64,000 nucleotides of DNA from an uncultured Clostridia bacterium (GTDB lineage Bacteria > Bacillota > Clostridia > Lachnospirales > CAG-274), in NCBI GenBank assembly GCA_947585865.1, contig CANPXH010000001.1, positions 121,249-185,248 on the forward strand, in the 5' to 3' direction. The notes beneath the pieces are model-generated. The model did no database searches, was not told the DNA's origin, and saw nothing but the letters and a program-made list of their open reading frames with translations. Below are positions 1 to 8,026 of the stretch, piece after piece (the first letter of the stretch is position 1; every line of letters starts with the position of its first letter). The position numbers and the translations under genes are program-made.

Positions 1-472
1 TGCATTGAAGTAAGCGCCTCTTATTCCTTTGGAACCGCTCAGAGTACCCTTTGAAGTGTTTTCATCGCCTGAGATTTCCGTGTTTTCCCAAGCAAACGGA
101 TCTTCAACTTCCGTTATGGTACTTGCGTCATTATTTTTGAGAGTGATATCATATGGTATATAACCCTTATCCAAGGATGACATATAGAGCTGATTGACTC
201 CTGTTATACGAGTTCTGTCAAACTCCATGAAATGAGGATCGCCCGTATCGCATTGGAAGGAGCCGAAATATCCCGATATATTATTTATATCAACGGATTT
301 TTTCCTTGTGCTTATGGCAACTCTGTACCAATACTTATCGCCGCTGAACAGCAGATAATCCACATCTCCTTCCGATCCGTAGGCAACGTTATTCAACTCG
401 CCTACTCTGCTTACCTGCTTTTTTATCTCGGCATTAAGGGATTTGACATTTACATCCTTCTGAGCGCCTAAG
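1..472 (-). pseudogene. Out-of-frame C-terminal continuation of the 434-1483 gene, cut by the window edge
   Basis: Read on the minus strand in the +1 frame relative to the gene upstream, this stretch is open with no stop from about 472 to base 1. Its composition is protein-like: it starts GAQKDVNVK, then has segments such as GDKYWYRVAIS and VEDPFAWENTEI. The frame of the 434-1483 gene stops 39 nt past this point with a low-quality tail. Removing one C from the CC pair at about 472-473 (minus strand TTACCTTAGG) would join the two frames. I infer one gene of at least 500 codons that is frameshifted here, either truly or by sequence error. The content suggests an extracellular domain of unknown family, and no function is assigned. 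Confidence 0.6.
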
Positions 473-1483
473 GTAATTATTTACCCAGCCCTTTGAACAA
501 TCCCAATAGGATATAGTCATTTTCACATCGAAATTGGCGGAGGAATAACCTGCGCCCTGCATCACATTTTTGTATGTAATGGAATTGAAAAACTCATCAA
601 GAGAATAGGAATACCTTTCCTTTGAGCCGTAGGAATGCTCATCTTCATCAAAGTTATATACATACATTTTATTGTTGTAGCATACCGTAAGAGCAGAGTC
701 ATTTAAATTTGTGACCAAATTATAATTGCCAATACCCAAGTCGCTCACCTTGGCTGAGTCTGCGTCGCAATAAAGTATCTTGCAATAATCCTTGCCTATC
801 TCATGCTCCATTACAACAGTTGCCACTCTGAAATCCGAATCGTCTACGGCCTTGGGATCCTTTTCCGTTTTGATATCATCCGGATCTATGGTTATGTCGC
901 TGTCCGCAGAATATTTCTCATCATAATCATTTATAGTGATAACATCCTCGCCTTTTGCAAAGTTCGTGGCATCCTTCATCATATTTTCAAAATACGAATC
1001 GGATGTATCATATTCCATTGTGTATTCGTAAGGCTCGTAATCAAAATTATAATCGGGGCCGTAATCCTCTCTGTAAGTCGTCTGAAATCCATACACAACA
1101 ACAGCACCGTTATATTCGGTAACGGTCTCATCGCCCTTCACAACGGTCTTTTCCTCGGCCTTTGATTGATTTACTCCTATAACTCTGAAATTTCTCAGAT
1201 ATCTGCCGTCGCAATATTCGGGAGGTATATAAAACACCTTGTCATCGCTTTGGACAAGTTTTGGCGCACCTGTATAACCTCCTGACATTTCCTCAAGAAA
1301 TTTATCGTTATAATCTATATCCAAAAGCTCTTCCTCTTCATCGGCATCGCTTACGCTTCCCTGGGGCTGAAACAGCTTAAATGTCTTGCTGCCGCCTCCG
1401 ACAAAGTATACTACTATAAAGAACAGAATAATACTTACGATAATTATTATTTTATACTGTATCGGTATTCCGAATTTATTCAT
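434..1483 (-). CDS. Membrane-anchored protein of unknown function, last visible gene of the T4SS-like operon, apparently frameshifted
   Basis: The 349-residue reading frame starts with a short cytosolic stretch and one strong membrane segment at residues 11-29 (IIIIVSIILFFIVVYFVGG). An acidic linker follows (DADEEEELLDID), then a soluble, aromatic- and Asp-rich region that would lie outside the cell. I recognise no family. The ATG at 1483 has a GGCGGAG-like ribosome site. It follows the M15 peptidase gene by 34 nt on the same strand, so it belongs to the operon. The last dozen or so residues are probably wrong: the frame should continue into the open frame covering 1-472. A role as a structural or anchoring subunit of the secretion apparatus is inference from position and topology only. 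Confidence 0.65.
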   Translation of the reverse strand: MNKFGIPIQYKIIIIVSIILFFIVVYFVGGGSKTFKLFQPQGSVSDADEEEELLDIDYNDKFLEEMSGGYTGAPKLVQSDDKVFYIPPEYCDGRYLRNFRVIGVNQSKAEEKTVVKGDETVTEYNGAVVVYGFQTTYREDYGPDYNFDYEPYEYTMEYDTSDSYFENMMKDATNFAKGEDVITINDYDEKYSADSDITIDPDDIKTEKDPKAVDDSDFRVATVVMEHEIGKDYCKILYCDADSAKVSDLGIGNYNLVTNLNDSALTVCYNNKMYVYNFDEDEHSYGSKERYSYSLDEFFNSITYKNVMQGAGYSSANFDVKMTISYWDCSKGWVNNYLRRSEGCKCQIP

Positions 1484-1517
1484 ATTATCTCCGCCCTTTT
1501 ATACTGATATGATATTA

Positions 1518-2519
1518 TCAGGTATCAAAATAAGAAAAGTGCATATAGTCAACAGTGCCTGTCCACTCTCCTCCCCAGCTAAATCCATATTTTTTAAATA
1601 TATTCACGACCTCAGGTGTTACGGAATATGGATTTTCATAGGGTTCAAACAGCTTTCCCACCTTAGCGCCATCGCTGTAGCGACAATAGTTTTCATCCGG
1701 ATTGATATCTACGGCCGTTCCGAGAGCGTGCTCTGAAAGCCTGCCGCCGTGAGTGTTCCTATAGTTATAACAGCCCACGCTTTTTATGGGAAATGCAAGA
1801 GCAAAAAGCTCTCTGAAAGCATTTGTATAATTGTCCTTTAAATTTTTATTCACAGTCAAAGTCATTGTGGAAGCATATCTTTTGCCATAATCGTCAAGCT
1901 TCCATACGTCTATATTTATATTCTCCATCATCTGCTTTGAAAGTGAAGCGGAGCTGAAAAACTCCTTCGGCGCTATGGTTTCAAGATTTGCCTTGTATAT
2001 GTCCTCCTGCAAAAAAGGCGAGAGAACGGTCTCGTTAAAAAGCTCCTCCGTGCTTTGAGAAAAAAGACTTTTTTTTGCTTCGTGCTTTTTAAGTATCTCC
2101 TCTATTACCTCTTCTCCTCCCGAAACGGTGTCGAAATACACGGGATCCGAAGCAGCAAAATCACATACTATCTGTATTGAATATCGCTTTTGGGGCTCTA
2201 AAATATCAGGGGGCAAAAGATAAACTCCGCCCCTTCCCACAACATATCCGTCTTTGCCGCCATTTCTCAGCAGATCGCCGCTTTTTGCTTTCTCAGTAAA
2301 AACGGTGCCTTTTTCATCCGAAAGTATTACATAGCAGTCCTCATCCTTTTTGGCGTAGTACCTTAGTGCAAGGCTGTCTCCTGCATATATTTTTTCATTA
2401 TTTTCGGGTGAAAGTATGACAGGCTTTATTTTATTGCTTTTTATATCGGCTTGCACATATGCGCTCATTATCATTGCGCATATGAAAATAAATACGATCG
2501 TGCCAACTTTCTTCAACAT
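1518..2519 (-). CDS. Secreted M15-family peptidoglycan peptidase (D-Ala-D-Ala carboxypeptidase-like)
   Basis: A 333-residue protein with an N-terminal signal or anchor segment (about residues 5-24, ending VQA). The C-terminal third carries the M15 zinc-peptidase signature: SEHALGTAVDIN near residues 262-274 supplies His and Asp ligands, and DYMHFSYF near residue 328 supplies the last His. M15 enzymes trim or cleave peptidoglycan stem peptides. The roughly 200 residues before the catalytic domain look like an Ig-like or stalk region (PVILSPENNEKIYAGDSLALRYY). Inside an operon with VirB4, VirD4 and a pilin-like protein, the likely job is opening the cell wall for the apparatus, analogous to VirB1 transglycosylases or CHAP/NlpC hydrolases in Gram-positive conjugation systems. 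The exact bond cleaved cannot be read from sequence. Confidence 0.85.
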   Translation of the reverse strand: MLKKVGTIVFIFICAMIMSAYVQADIKSNKIKPVILSPENNEKIYAGDSLALRYYAKKDEDCYVILSDEKGTVFTEKAKSGDLLRNGGKDGYVVGRGGVYLLPPDILEPQKRYSIQIVCDFAASDPVYFDTVSGGEEVIEEILKKHEAKKSLFSQSTEELFNETVLSPFLQEDIYKANLETIAPKEFFSSASLSKQMMENINIDVWKLDDYGKRYASTMTLTVNKNLKDNYTNAFRELFALAFPIKSVGCYNYRNTHGGRLSEHALGTAVDINPDENYCRYSDGAKVGKLFEPYENPYSVTPEVVNIFKKYGFSWGGEWTGTVDYMHFSYFDT

Positions 2520-2534
2520 TACTCTACCTCATAT

Positions 2535-2933
2535 TTAAGATAAATATATACCAAATGTCAGTATATTGTAATTATCCTTGTATTCATATCTGGCATAGTC
2601 CGTATATTGCTTAAACAGGAATATGCCTAAGCCTCCCTCATTGCGCTCATCTATAGAAAGCATTATATTCGGATCGGCTGCTTTCAGCGGATCGAATTCC
2701 ATGCCTCCGTCTTTTATACATACTTCTACACGGTCTTTGTCACTTTCAATGGTTATGGATACTTCAACTCCACTGTTTTCATTAGCCATGAGTATATTTA
2801 CAAATACCTCCTCATAGGCAAGCTTAAGCTTTTTTACGGCTTCTGTTTTAGCCGTATTGTCTTCAAAAAGATCCATGCCCTTTTTGTATGCTGTTTCAAA
2901 ATCGCCTATGTCAAAACATACAGAACATTTCAT
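2535..2933 (-). CDS. RsbW/SpoIIAB-like HATPase (putative anti-sigma or serine kinase)
   Basis: A GHKL-type ATPase domain of about 133 residues: N box EEVFVNIL near residue 45, G1 box IKDGGMEFDP near 80, G2 box EGGLGIFLFKQ near 105. This is the minimal RsbW/SpoIIAB fold, which phosphorylates a STAS partner and binds a sigma factor or another target. I prefer ATG 2933, which has GAGG 6 nt upstream. A GTG at 2945 overlapping the stop of the STAS gene is the alternative. It lies directly downstream of the STAS gene, so the two form a partner-switching pair. No sigma factor or PP2C phosphatase gene is in the window. What it controls, perhaps this operon or activity of the secretion machine, is unknown. 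Confidence 0.8.
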   Translation of the reverse strand: MKCSVCFDIGDFETAYKKGMDLFEDNTAKTEAVKKLKLAYEEVFVNILMANENSGVEVSITIESDKDRVEVCIKDGGMEFDPLKAADPNIMLSIDERNEGGLGIFLFKQYTDYARYEYKDNYNILTFGIYLS

Positions 2934-2941
2934 AAAATTCC

Positions 2942-3247
2942 TCACGCAAAACGTATAATAGCAGCAAAGCCGGTTATTTCAAATACATCCTTTACTCCCT
3001 CTGACGCTCCTGTCAAATACATATCACATTCCTTTGAATTGCATATCTTCTGTGCTCTTATAAAAGCTCTTAATGTGGCGGAGCAAACATATTCCACATC
3101 GGACATATTGAATTCAAATTCATTGCACCCTTCGTTAAGTGCTTTTTCAAAATCTGTATACACTGCCTCGCTGGATATTGTGTCCGCTGTTCCCGACAGT
3201 TTTATAACAGCTTTTTTATCTTTTATTTCCAAATTACTGCTGAGCAT
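2942..3247 (-). CDS. STAS-domain anti-sigma factor antagonist-like protein
   Basis: A 101-residue single STAS domain of the SpoIIAA/RsbV type. The conserved loop before helix 2 reads YVCSATLRAF. Its serine aligns with the phosphorylated serine of SSAGLR in family members, so it may be a substrate of the HATPase encoded next. Its start codon overlaps the stop of the VirD4-like gene (TAATG), and its stop overlaps the region of the HATPase start, which indicates translational coupling. In known systems unphosphorylated STAS protein sequesters the HATPase and frees its target. Having such a pair embedded directly behind a coupling ATPase gene is unusual. Confidence 0.85.
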   Translation of the reverse strand: MLSSNLEIKDKKAVIKLSGTADTISSEAVYTDFEKALNEGCNEFEFNMSDVEYVCSATLRAFIRAQKICNSKECDMYLTGASEGVKDVFEITGFAAIIRFA

Positions 3248-5256
3248 TATACCGCTTCCTCCATTTCCTTAAGTATTATTTCATTACGCCTTCCCAGATC
3301 GTAATAAACCTCCTCGCCTATAAATATGTTCTTTCTGGTCTCGCTAAGATCCATAGTCTCAAATTTGTAAAGCGGGCAGCGATAGCTTGGAGTAAACTTT
3401 GTCTTAAGGGGATAGTTGCCGAACGTAACTATTATAGAGTTACCGGTACTCTCCTTATTGTTGAGCCTTTGAAGTTCGGAAGGATATATAAGAGGTCTCT
3501 GCTGTAGCTGCTGAGAATAATTTATATCCTTATCCGCCATAACGGACCCTGATACGCTGCCTGTCTGCACAGTCATATTTCCGCAAAGTTCGGAAAATTC
3601 CTTACAGGTATTTATATCGTTGGAGCCTATGAACATCTTCATACCGCAGTTGGATTTTATAATATCGGCAACAGTGTCGCCGTATACGTTATTAAGCTGG
3701 GCATAGGACTGTACCACCATATTGAACCATATCTTACGGCTTCTGCCTACGGTGATCATTTTGTCAAACTTATCTATCTTAGGCATATTACCGAATTCAT
3801 CCAGTATAAAATATACATTCCTCGGAAGTGAAAGATCCTCTCTTGCCGACGCCTTTTTTATAAGAGCTTTATAAATACAAAGCACAAACATGGAAGCAAG
3901 AGCGTGTCTTGTATCCTTCTCATCGGGTATCTTCATGAAAAGAGCCGTTTTTTCATCTGCAAATATATTGGGATCGATATCCGTGGCGCTTGTAAGAGAA
4001 CATATGCCCTCGTCATTAAACATGGACATCTTGTCGAAGGCTATTGACATATAGCTGGACAATGTGTTTTCGGCAGCGGTCGTTACCTGCTTTGAAAGAG
4101 AAACGCATCTTGCAATAGGTGAACGGCCCGCAAAGTAGTTTTTAAGGGCCTCAAAGTTGTTCTCGGAATTTGATATGGCTTTGTTCAGATTGTAAAAATT
4201 ATACTTGTCCTTTGTCATGCCCAGCTCAGGTCTTTCGCTGTCCTCAAGCATAGCCAAAAGAGTAGCCATAACTATAGAACGGGCACCCTTCTCCCACACA
4301 GGATCATCGGAAGATTCTATGGGGCAGAGCACGCTTACAAGGTCGTTGAGATCCTCATATAATTCATCATAAATTATCTGCCTTTTCATTTTGGCGTCTA
4401 CTATAACCTTGTCTATATCCGAATATGCCTTTCCGTAATATTCATACCATTTATCGGTAAAAGTTTCTTTTGCATCTTCCAGTTCAAGCCCGGGATAGCT
4501 TTCTATTTCATCGGTGTGCTCCAGTATATTGTTTCCCGCTTCTATATACATTTGATAGCGGTCATATATATCGCCTAAAGGATTCCACCTGAAGGATGAA
4601 TATGTGTCTCTCAGATCAAGCACCATTACCTTGTATCCTCTTTCCTTAAGAAAGCCCGAATGAAGCTGGAACAATTCTCCCTTGGGGTCTGTCATTATCA
4701 TTGAAGAGCCTGCTCCTGAGGCAGCAAGTATCTGTATCATAGGGTTTATGAACGTGGTCGTCTTTCCCGAACCTGTAGAGCCTATTATTATGCTGTGCAT
4801 AGGGCTTGCGATATTTATTTTAAGCCCGGCATTTTTTTCGTAATATGCTCTTACGGGAACTCCGTCTTTTGAAGAATCGGCAAGTCTGGAAAAATTAATA
4901 GGAAAGAAATTGGAATCTCTTTCTTTCGCCGTCATAAAGCGGGAATCTTCAAGTCCTGCATTTACGGCAGTGACCTTGTTTGTATTCATCATTCTCTTTG
5001 CGCTCTTTGCACTTCTGTTGCCAAATATAAAGTAAGCTATTAAAAGACATACCAAAACAAACATACCTGTAAGATATGTGGACAAGCTTGCAAACACGGA
5101 AAAATCCAGCAACAGCCAATAGTTATTTGTCTCTATGGCCTTTGCGGAATTATGCAGAAAGCTTGTGATAACGGCTCCCAGCAGCGTAGATAAAACAGCG
5201 AAAATGACTATGTAGAGCAATGCCTTTTTTGCCCTTTCTTTTATTTTTTCCTTCAT
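3247..5256 (-). CDS. VirD4/TraG-family type IV coupling ATPase
   Basis: A 669-residue protein with two N-terminal membrane segments (about 12-35 and 52-75), followed by a TraG/VirD4 ATPase domain. Walker A is GSTGSGKTTT near residue 158 and Walker B is FILDEFGNMP near residue 483, with the typical VGRSRKIWFNMVVQSYAQL segment just after (read as two shorter motifs, VGRSRK and QSYAQL). Coupling proteins hand DNA or protein substrates to a type IV secretion channel. The length is normal for Gram-positive TraG-like proteins (TcpA is smaller). The start at 5256 has AAGGA 11 nt upstream. A relaxase would be expected in a conjugative element but none is seen in the window, so the substrate may be protein, or the relaxase may lie beyond the left edge. 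Confidence 0.92.
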   Translation of the reverse strand: MKEKIKERAKKALLYIVIFAVLSTLLGAVITSFLHNSAKAIETNNYWLLLDFSVFASLSTYLTGMFVLVCLLIAYFIFGNRSAKSAKRMMNTNKVTAVNAGLEDSRFMTAKERDSNFFPINFSRLADSSKDGVPVRAYYEKNAGLKINIASPMHSIIIGSTGSGKTTTFINPMIQILAASGAGSSMIMTDPKGELFQLHSGFLKERGYKVMVLDLRDTYSSFRWNPLGDIYDRYQMYIEAGNNILEHTDEIESYPGLELEDAKETFTDKWYEYYGKAYSDIDKVIVDAKMKRQIIYDELYEDLNDLVSVLCPIESSDDPVWEKGARSIVMATLLAMLEDSERPELGMTKDKYNFYNLNKAISNSENNFEALKNYFAGRSPIARCVSLSKQVTTAAENTLSSYMSIAFDKMSMFNDEGICSLTSATDIDPNIFADEKTALFMKIPDEKDTRHALASMFVLCIYKALIKKASAREDLSLPRNVYFILDEFGNMPKIDKFDKMITVGRSRKIWFNMVVQSYAQLNNVYGDTVADIIKSNCGMKMFIGSNDINTCKEFSELCGNMTVQTGSVSGSVMADKDINYSQQLQQRPLIYPSELQRLNNKESTGNSIIVTFGNYPLKTKFTPSYRCPLYKFETMDLSETRKNIFIGEEVYYDLGRRNEIILKEMEEAV

Positions 5257-5277
5257 ATGGCATTCATCCTTTCTATG

Positions 5278-5379
5278 AAATACTTATATAGAGCTTTCAA
5301 CACTGAACTCTTTATATAAATATTTCATATTATGAATTTACAGCCTGCACAAGACACTGCTTATGCAGGCGAAATTCAT
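5278..5379 (-). other. Two strong hairpins between the pilin-like gene and the VirD4 gene
   Basis: On the minus-strand transcript, just after the pilin-like stop codon, 5379-5332 folds as ATGAATTT/AAATTCAT plus GCCTGCA/TGCAGGC around a 14-nt loop. A second hairpin at 5327-5278 pairs two A/T-rich arms ending AAATATTT and AAATACTT. Neither is followed by a U-run, so they do not look like intrinsic terminators. They could be processing or stability elements that let the pilin message accumulate above that of the ATPase; that is inference. Confidence 0.5.
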
Positions 5380-5387
5380 AACAAAGA

Positions 5388-5726
5388 TTACTTTGATGCG
5401 GTAGCGACCCATTCCTGAAGCGGGCCTACACCGACCTTGAGAGCAACAATAAGTATAAAGATAAGCAGGAAGCCTAATATTGCATTCTTAAGGTGCTGCT
5501 TAGCTTTTTCTCTTTCCTGAGGCTCTTCGGCTTTTGCCAACTTTGCACCAAGGAAAACACAGTAAATAGAACCTATAGCCACAACAAGCGCTATAACAGG
5601 ATTTAAAGCACTGTTAAGTAGCGCAACTATAGGTGCTGTGATCTCATTCATAGCATTGTCGGCAGCATTTGCCGCTGATTTTACTGCGGCACTTGTTGTT
5701 GTTTCAACTAAATAGAACCAATTCAT
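5388..5726 (-). CDS. VirB2/TrbC-like pilin (small two-helix membrane protein)
   Basis: A 112-residue hydrophobic protein. After an N-terminal region (ETTTSAAVKSAANAA) come two membrane helices, about 35-58 (PIVALLNSALNPVIALVVAI and following residues) and 83-103 (ILGFLLIFILIVALKVG). They are separated by a charged loop, KAEEPQEREKAKQHLKNA. That loop and topology match the VirB2/TrbC-like pilin proteins of Gram-positive type IV secretion systems. Of two possible ATGs, 5726 has the better spacing from AGGAG; 5732 sits almost on it. The gene is in the same operon as VirD4 and VirB4 and is the only one followed by strong mRNA hairpins. Confidence 0.75.
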   Translation of the reverse strand: MNWFYLVETTTSAAVKSAANAADNAMNEITAPIVALLNSALNPVIALVVAIGSIYCVFLGAKLAKAEEPQEREKAKQHLKNAILGFLLIFILIVALKVGVGPLQEWVATASK

Positions 5727-5805
5727 AATCATTCTCCTTTCTTATTATTTTGGCAAATTATTTTTTATGTAAAGTCATAAAATGACCTACCAACATTATT
5801 GAAAT

Positions 5806-6114
5806 TTATTTACCGAGTTCCGGAGTACTTATCTCCTTTTCCTTGGAAATAAAAGGCGTAGGTTTGGCTTTCTCAACAGGGGGCTTATTATGCATCACTC
5901 TTGACATATCGATAAGCTCATCAAGACTCAGTCGCCTTACATAAGGATCGTTGTTCTCGGCTGCCTTTGCTGCCGAGATCGGTTTTTCGTTATTGTTTTC
6001 TTTTTTTTGTCCAAAGGTGTTGGGTATTTTATAATCAAGACCCTGCTCCCTTTTTTCTCTTTCCGCTCTAAGGCTAGATATATGTTCTTCCCACTTATCA
6101 CGGTTACTTGCCAT
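5806..6114 (-). CDS. Small charged protein of unknown function
   Basis: A 102-residue hydrophilic protein with no membrane segment or signal, rich in Lys, Glu and Asn and probably largely disordered. The N-terminal half is a likely helix (RDKWEEHISSLRAEREKRE), and there is a second short helical patch RRLSLDELIDMSRVM near residue 66. I do not recognise a family. It lies between the modular surface protein with a C-terminal anchor and the pilin-like gene, 15 nt from the former, so it is a genuine operon member. A cytosolic adaptor or chaperone role would fit, but there is no direct evidence. Confidence 0.65.
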   Translation of the reverse strand: MASNRDKWEEHISSLRAEREKREQGLDYKIPNTFGQKKENNNEKPISAAKAAENNDPYVRRLSLDELIDMSRVMHNKPPVEKAKPTPFISKEKEISTPELGK

Positions 6115-6129
6115 ATTGCATAGCCTCCC

Positions 6130-7413
6130 TTATCTTATATGGATATTCCTTCTTACATAAGAGGAATATATCTTGATCGCCGCCGCAATAATAATTGCAG
6201 CCGGTATTATCCACAATATATTTATAAAAGACTTCCTCTTTAGGTTGATAATGTACGCATTGGCGTTGCCTGCTTTATCCGAAGCTACAATCCTGTAAAG
6301 CCCCGGCTCATCGATCTCATCCGATGCGTTTGTCTGAAGCACTCCGCCTTTGTATATTTCAACGGATGTATCCTCTTTGTCTTTTATTATGCCGAATCGA
6401 TCCAGTGCGATCCCGCCTTCGCCCACTCCTTCAAAAGCAAGCATGGGGATATCCGTATCTCTTGTAAAATTAAGCGTATAGTCCGGGAGTTTACCGACGT
6501 TGCTTTTAAACAGCACTCTGTAATTTCCGTCTTGCTCAGCTTTATAGAATGCATTTTCCAAAGGCTGTTTCTGACCCTCCAGCATCACCGAGGAAATGGT
6601 GTAGTCCTGAGGCGGATCAATGTAATTAAGCCTGTTCTGAGGTCCGTTTATTATATAAAAGCTATATACCGCCACATTCGCAACATTAAAATACGATCTG
6701 TCCACATTGATATCGGCACTGTCCATGGCCTCATCGGAAAAGCCCTGCAGCTCGCCTTCAGTATATCTTTCATCATCGATATCCGCCGAATCATACACAA
6801 GGCTCATCACATAATACCCCGGATCGGAAAACGTTTTCCCGCTTGAGAAGCTTGCTTCGGCTCCGTCTTTATATATCGTTATATTCATTCTCTTATCGGC
6901 GGGAGCATATATCTTTACCGACTTATCGGTAACGGCATAATTGGGGATATTTGAATAAAATGAATACATATCTCCCATAGAGATGGAATACATATTCTTA
7001 TCTATGGAATATGACTGTATCAACGGCGACTTACTGTAAAGGCTTTCTTCATCGGCAATATCTTCCGAAGACGGCTCTCTTATTATAAATCCTATGCTTC
7101 CGCTGTCTTTTCCGTTGCTTATGGTAAGAACATAGCTTCCGTTGTCGTATATGTATCCTCCCGATACTATTTCAACGGCTTCACCGTCTTTTGTAAGACT
7201 GATATGTGTGCGATCGCCGAATGAGAACTTTATTACATTTTCAACGATCCTGCCAAGCTGCTGAGAGCTCGTTACATAATCATTTTCATTCAAATAATAT
7301 CTGTATTCACCTGTATCCTCGATGTATGCTTCGCTCAGTTTTACATCTGCCGCATATGTTTTGGCGGATAATAAAAACACAAGCATAAATAAAAGAACAA
7401 TATTTTTTCTCAT
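6130..7413 (-). CDS. Secreted, membrane-anchored modular protein of the operon's repeat family
   Basis: A 427-residue protein with a signal peptide (residues 1-21, ending TYA) and a C-terminal membrane segment (about 400-420, ILWIIPAAIIIAAAIKIY) followed by a basic tail. The extracellular part has at least two copies of the ~95-residue beta-rich module also found in the 10776-11903 and 12765-14890 products. The module shows F.S..PN, an IYKDG-like strand and a closing GYYV.S/GSYVLTI strand. Two Ig-like segments follow, including DTDIPMLAFEGVG, which matches DRIAPTVEFEGLG in the large paralogue. Its ATG overlaps the stop of the upstream lipoprotein gene (ATGA). It could be a wall-spanning scaffold or adhesin; it has no known family. 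Confidence 0.7.
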   Translation of the reverse strand: MRKNIVLLFMLVFLLSAKTYAADVKLSEAYIEDTGEYRYYLNENDYVTSSQQLGRIVENVIKFSFGDRTHISLTKDGEAVEIVSGGYIYDNGSYVLTISNGKDSGSIGFIIREPSSEDIADEESLYSKSPLIQSYSIDKNMYSISMGDMYSFYSNIPNYAVTDKSVKIYAPADKRMNITIYKDGAEASFSSGKTFSDPGYYVMSLVYDSADIDDERYTEGELQGFSDEAMDSADINVDRSYFNVANVAVYSFYIINGPQNRLNYIDPPQDYTISSVMLEGQKQPLENAFYKAEQDGNYRVLFKSNVGKLPDYTLNFTRDTDIPMLAFEGVGEGGIALDRFGIIKDKEDTSVEIYKGGVLQTNASDEIDEPGLYRIVASDKAGNANAYIINLKRKSFINILWIIPAAIIIAAAIKIYSSYVRRNIHIR

Positions 7414-8015
7414 TTTATCACCGCATCAAGACTGTTTATAAGATCTATATCTTCACTCATTACCGTGTATTCGTAAATTTCACTGTCCAGCAGCGTGTTT
7501 ATTCTGGCGCCTTCAACGGCAGAGGCTATTTCTCCGCCTGCACTGTCTGAACAAATTATTGCATCTATGACGCCTTCCTTAAGATCGGAGATAAGAGCAG
7601 CTCTGTCCGAATAGTTCTCGACTTTGGCATCCTCGGGAACGGATACGAACCTGATATATTCAAAATCGGCGGGAACGCCTATTTTCACGCTTTCAAGATC
7701 TGCGGACATTTTGTACTCATCACGGCTTATTATACAAGCGGTCTCATATTTGATCGCCTTGCTTTTCCACATACCGTAGCTTAAGGGATCGCCCATAGGT
7801 ACAGAACCTATAGCGACGGTACAGCCGCTATCCGATATTTTGTCTCTGTCTTCTTCGGTCACGGTGATATCATTTGTGCCATAGTATTTCTCTATGGCGT
7901 TTATTATATCACCGCATTCATATCCCTTTTCATATGCTATGGATATTTTATCACTGCCCTCCGAGCATCCGCACAGAGCAACGGCAGCAGTGAGTATACA
8001 TAATAATTTCTTCAT
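7410..8015 (-). CDS. Small lipoprotein resembling a solute-binding domain
   Basis: A 201-residue protein with a lipoprotein signal (lipobox ALCGC, Cys at about 17). The mature part resembles type-2 periplasmic binding proteins: segments SVKIGVPADFEYI and DLKEGVIDAIICSDSAGG match the second-lobe pattern of family 3 solute-binding proteins, but at under 190 residues it is shorter than usual (about 240). No ABC transporter is next to it. It lies between the VirB4-like ATPase and the anchored modular protein, with a 4-nt overlap to the latter. A surface sensor or entry-exclusion-like lipoprotein of the secretion system is possible; the binding specificity is unknown. Confidence 0.65.
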   Translation of the reverse strand: MKKLLCILTAAVALCGCSEGSDKISIAYEKGYECGDIINAIEKYYGTNDITVTEEDRDKISDSGCTVAIGSVPMGDPLSYGMWKSKAIKYETACIISRDEYKMSADLESVKIGVPADFEYIRFVSVPEDAKVENYSDRAALISDLKEGVIDAIICSDSAGGEIASAVEGARINTLLDSEIYEYTVMSEDIDLINSLDAVIK

Positions 8016-8026
8016 GCCGTTATCAC

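Noticed and set aside
803..1165. Plus-strand open frame of 120 codons opposite the membrane-anchored gene
   Set aside because: Low-complexity Ile/Tyr/His-rich translation, no ribosome site, fully antisense to a better gene; a shadow.
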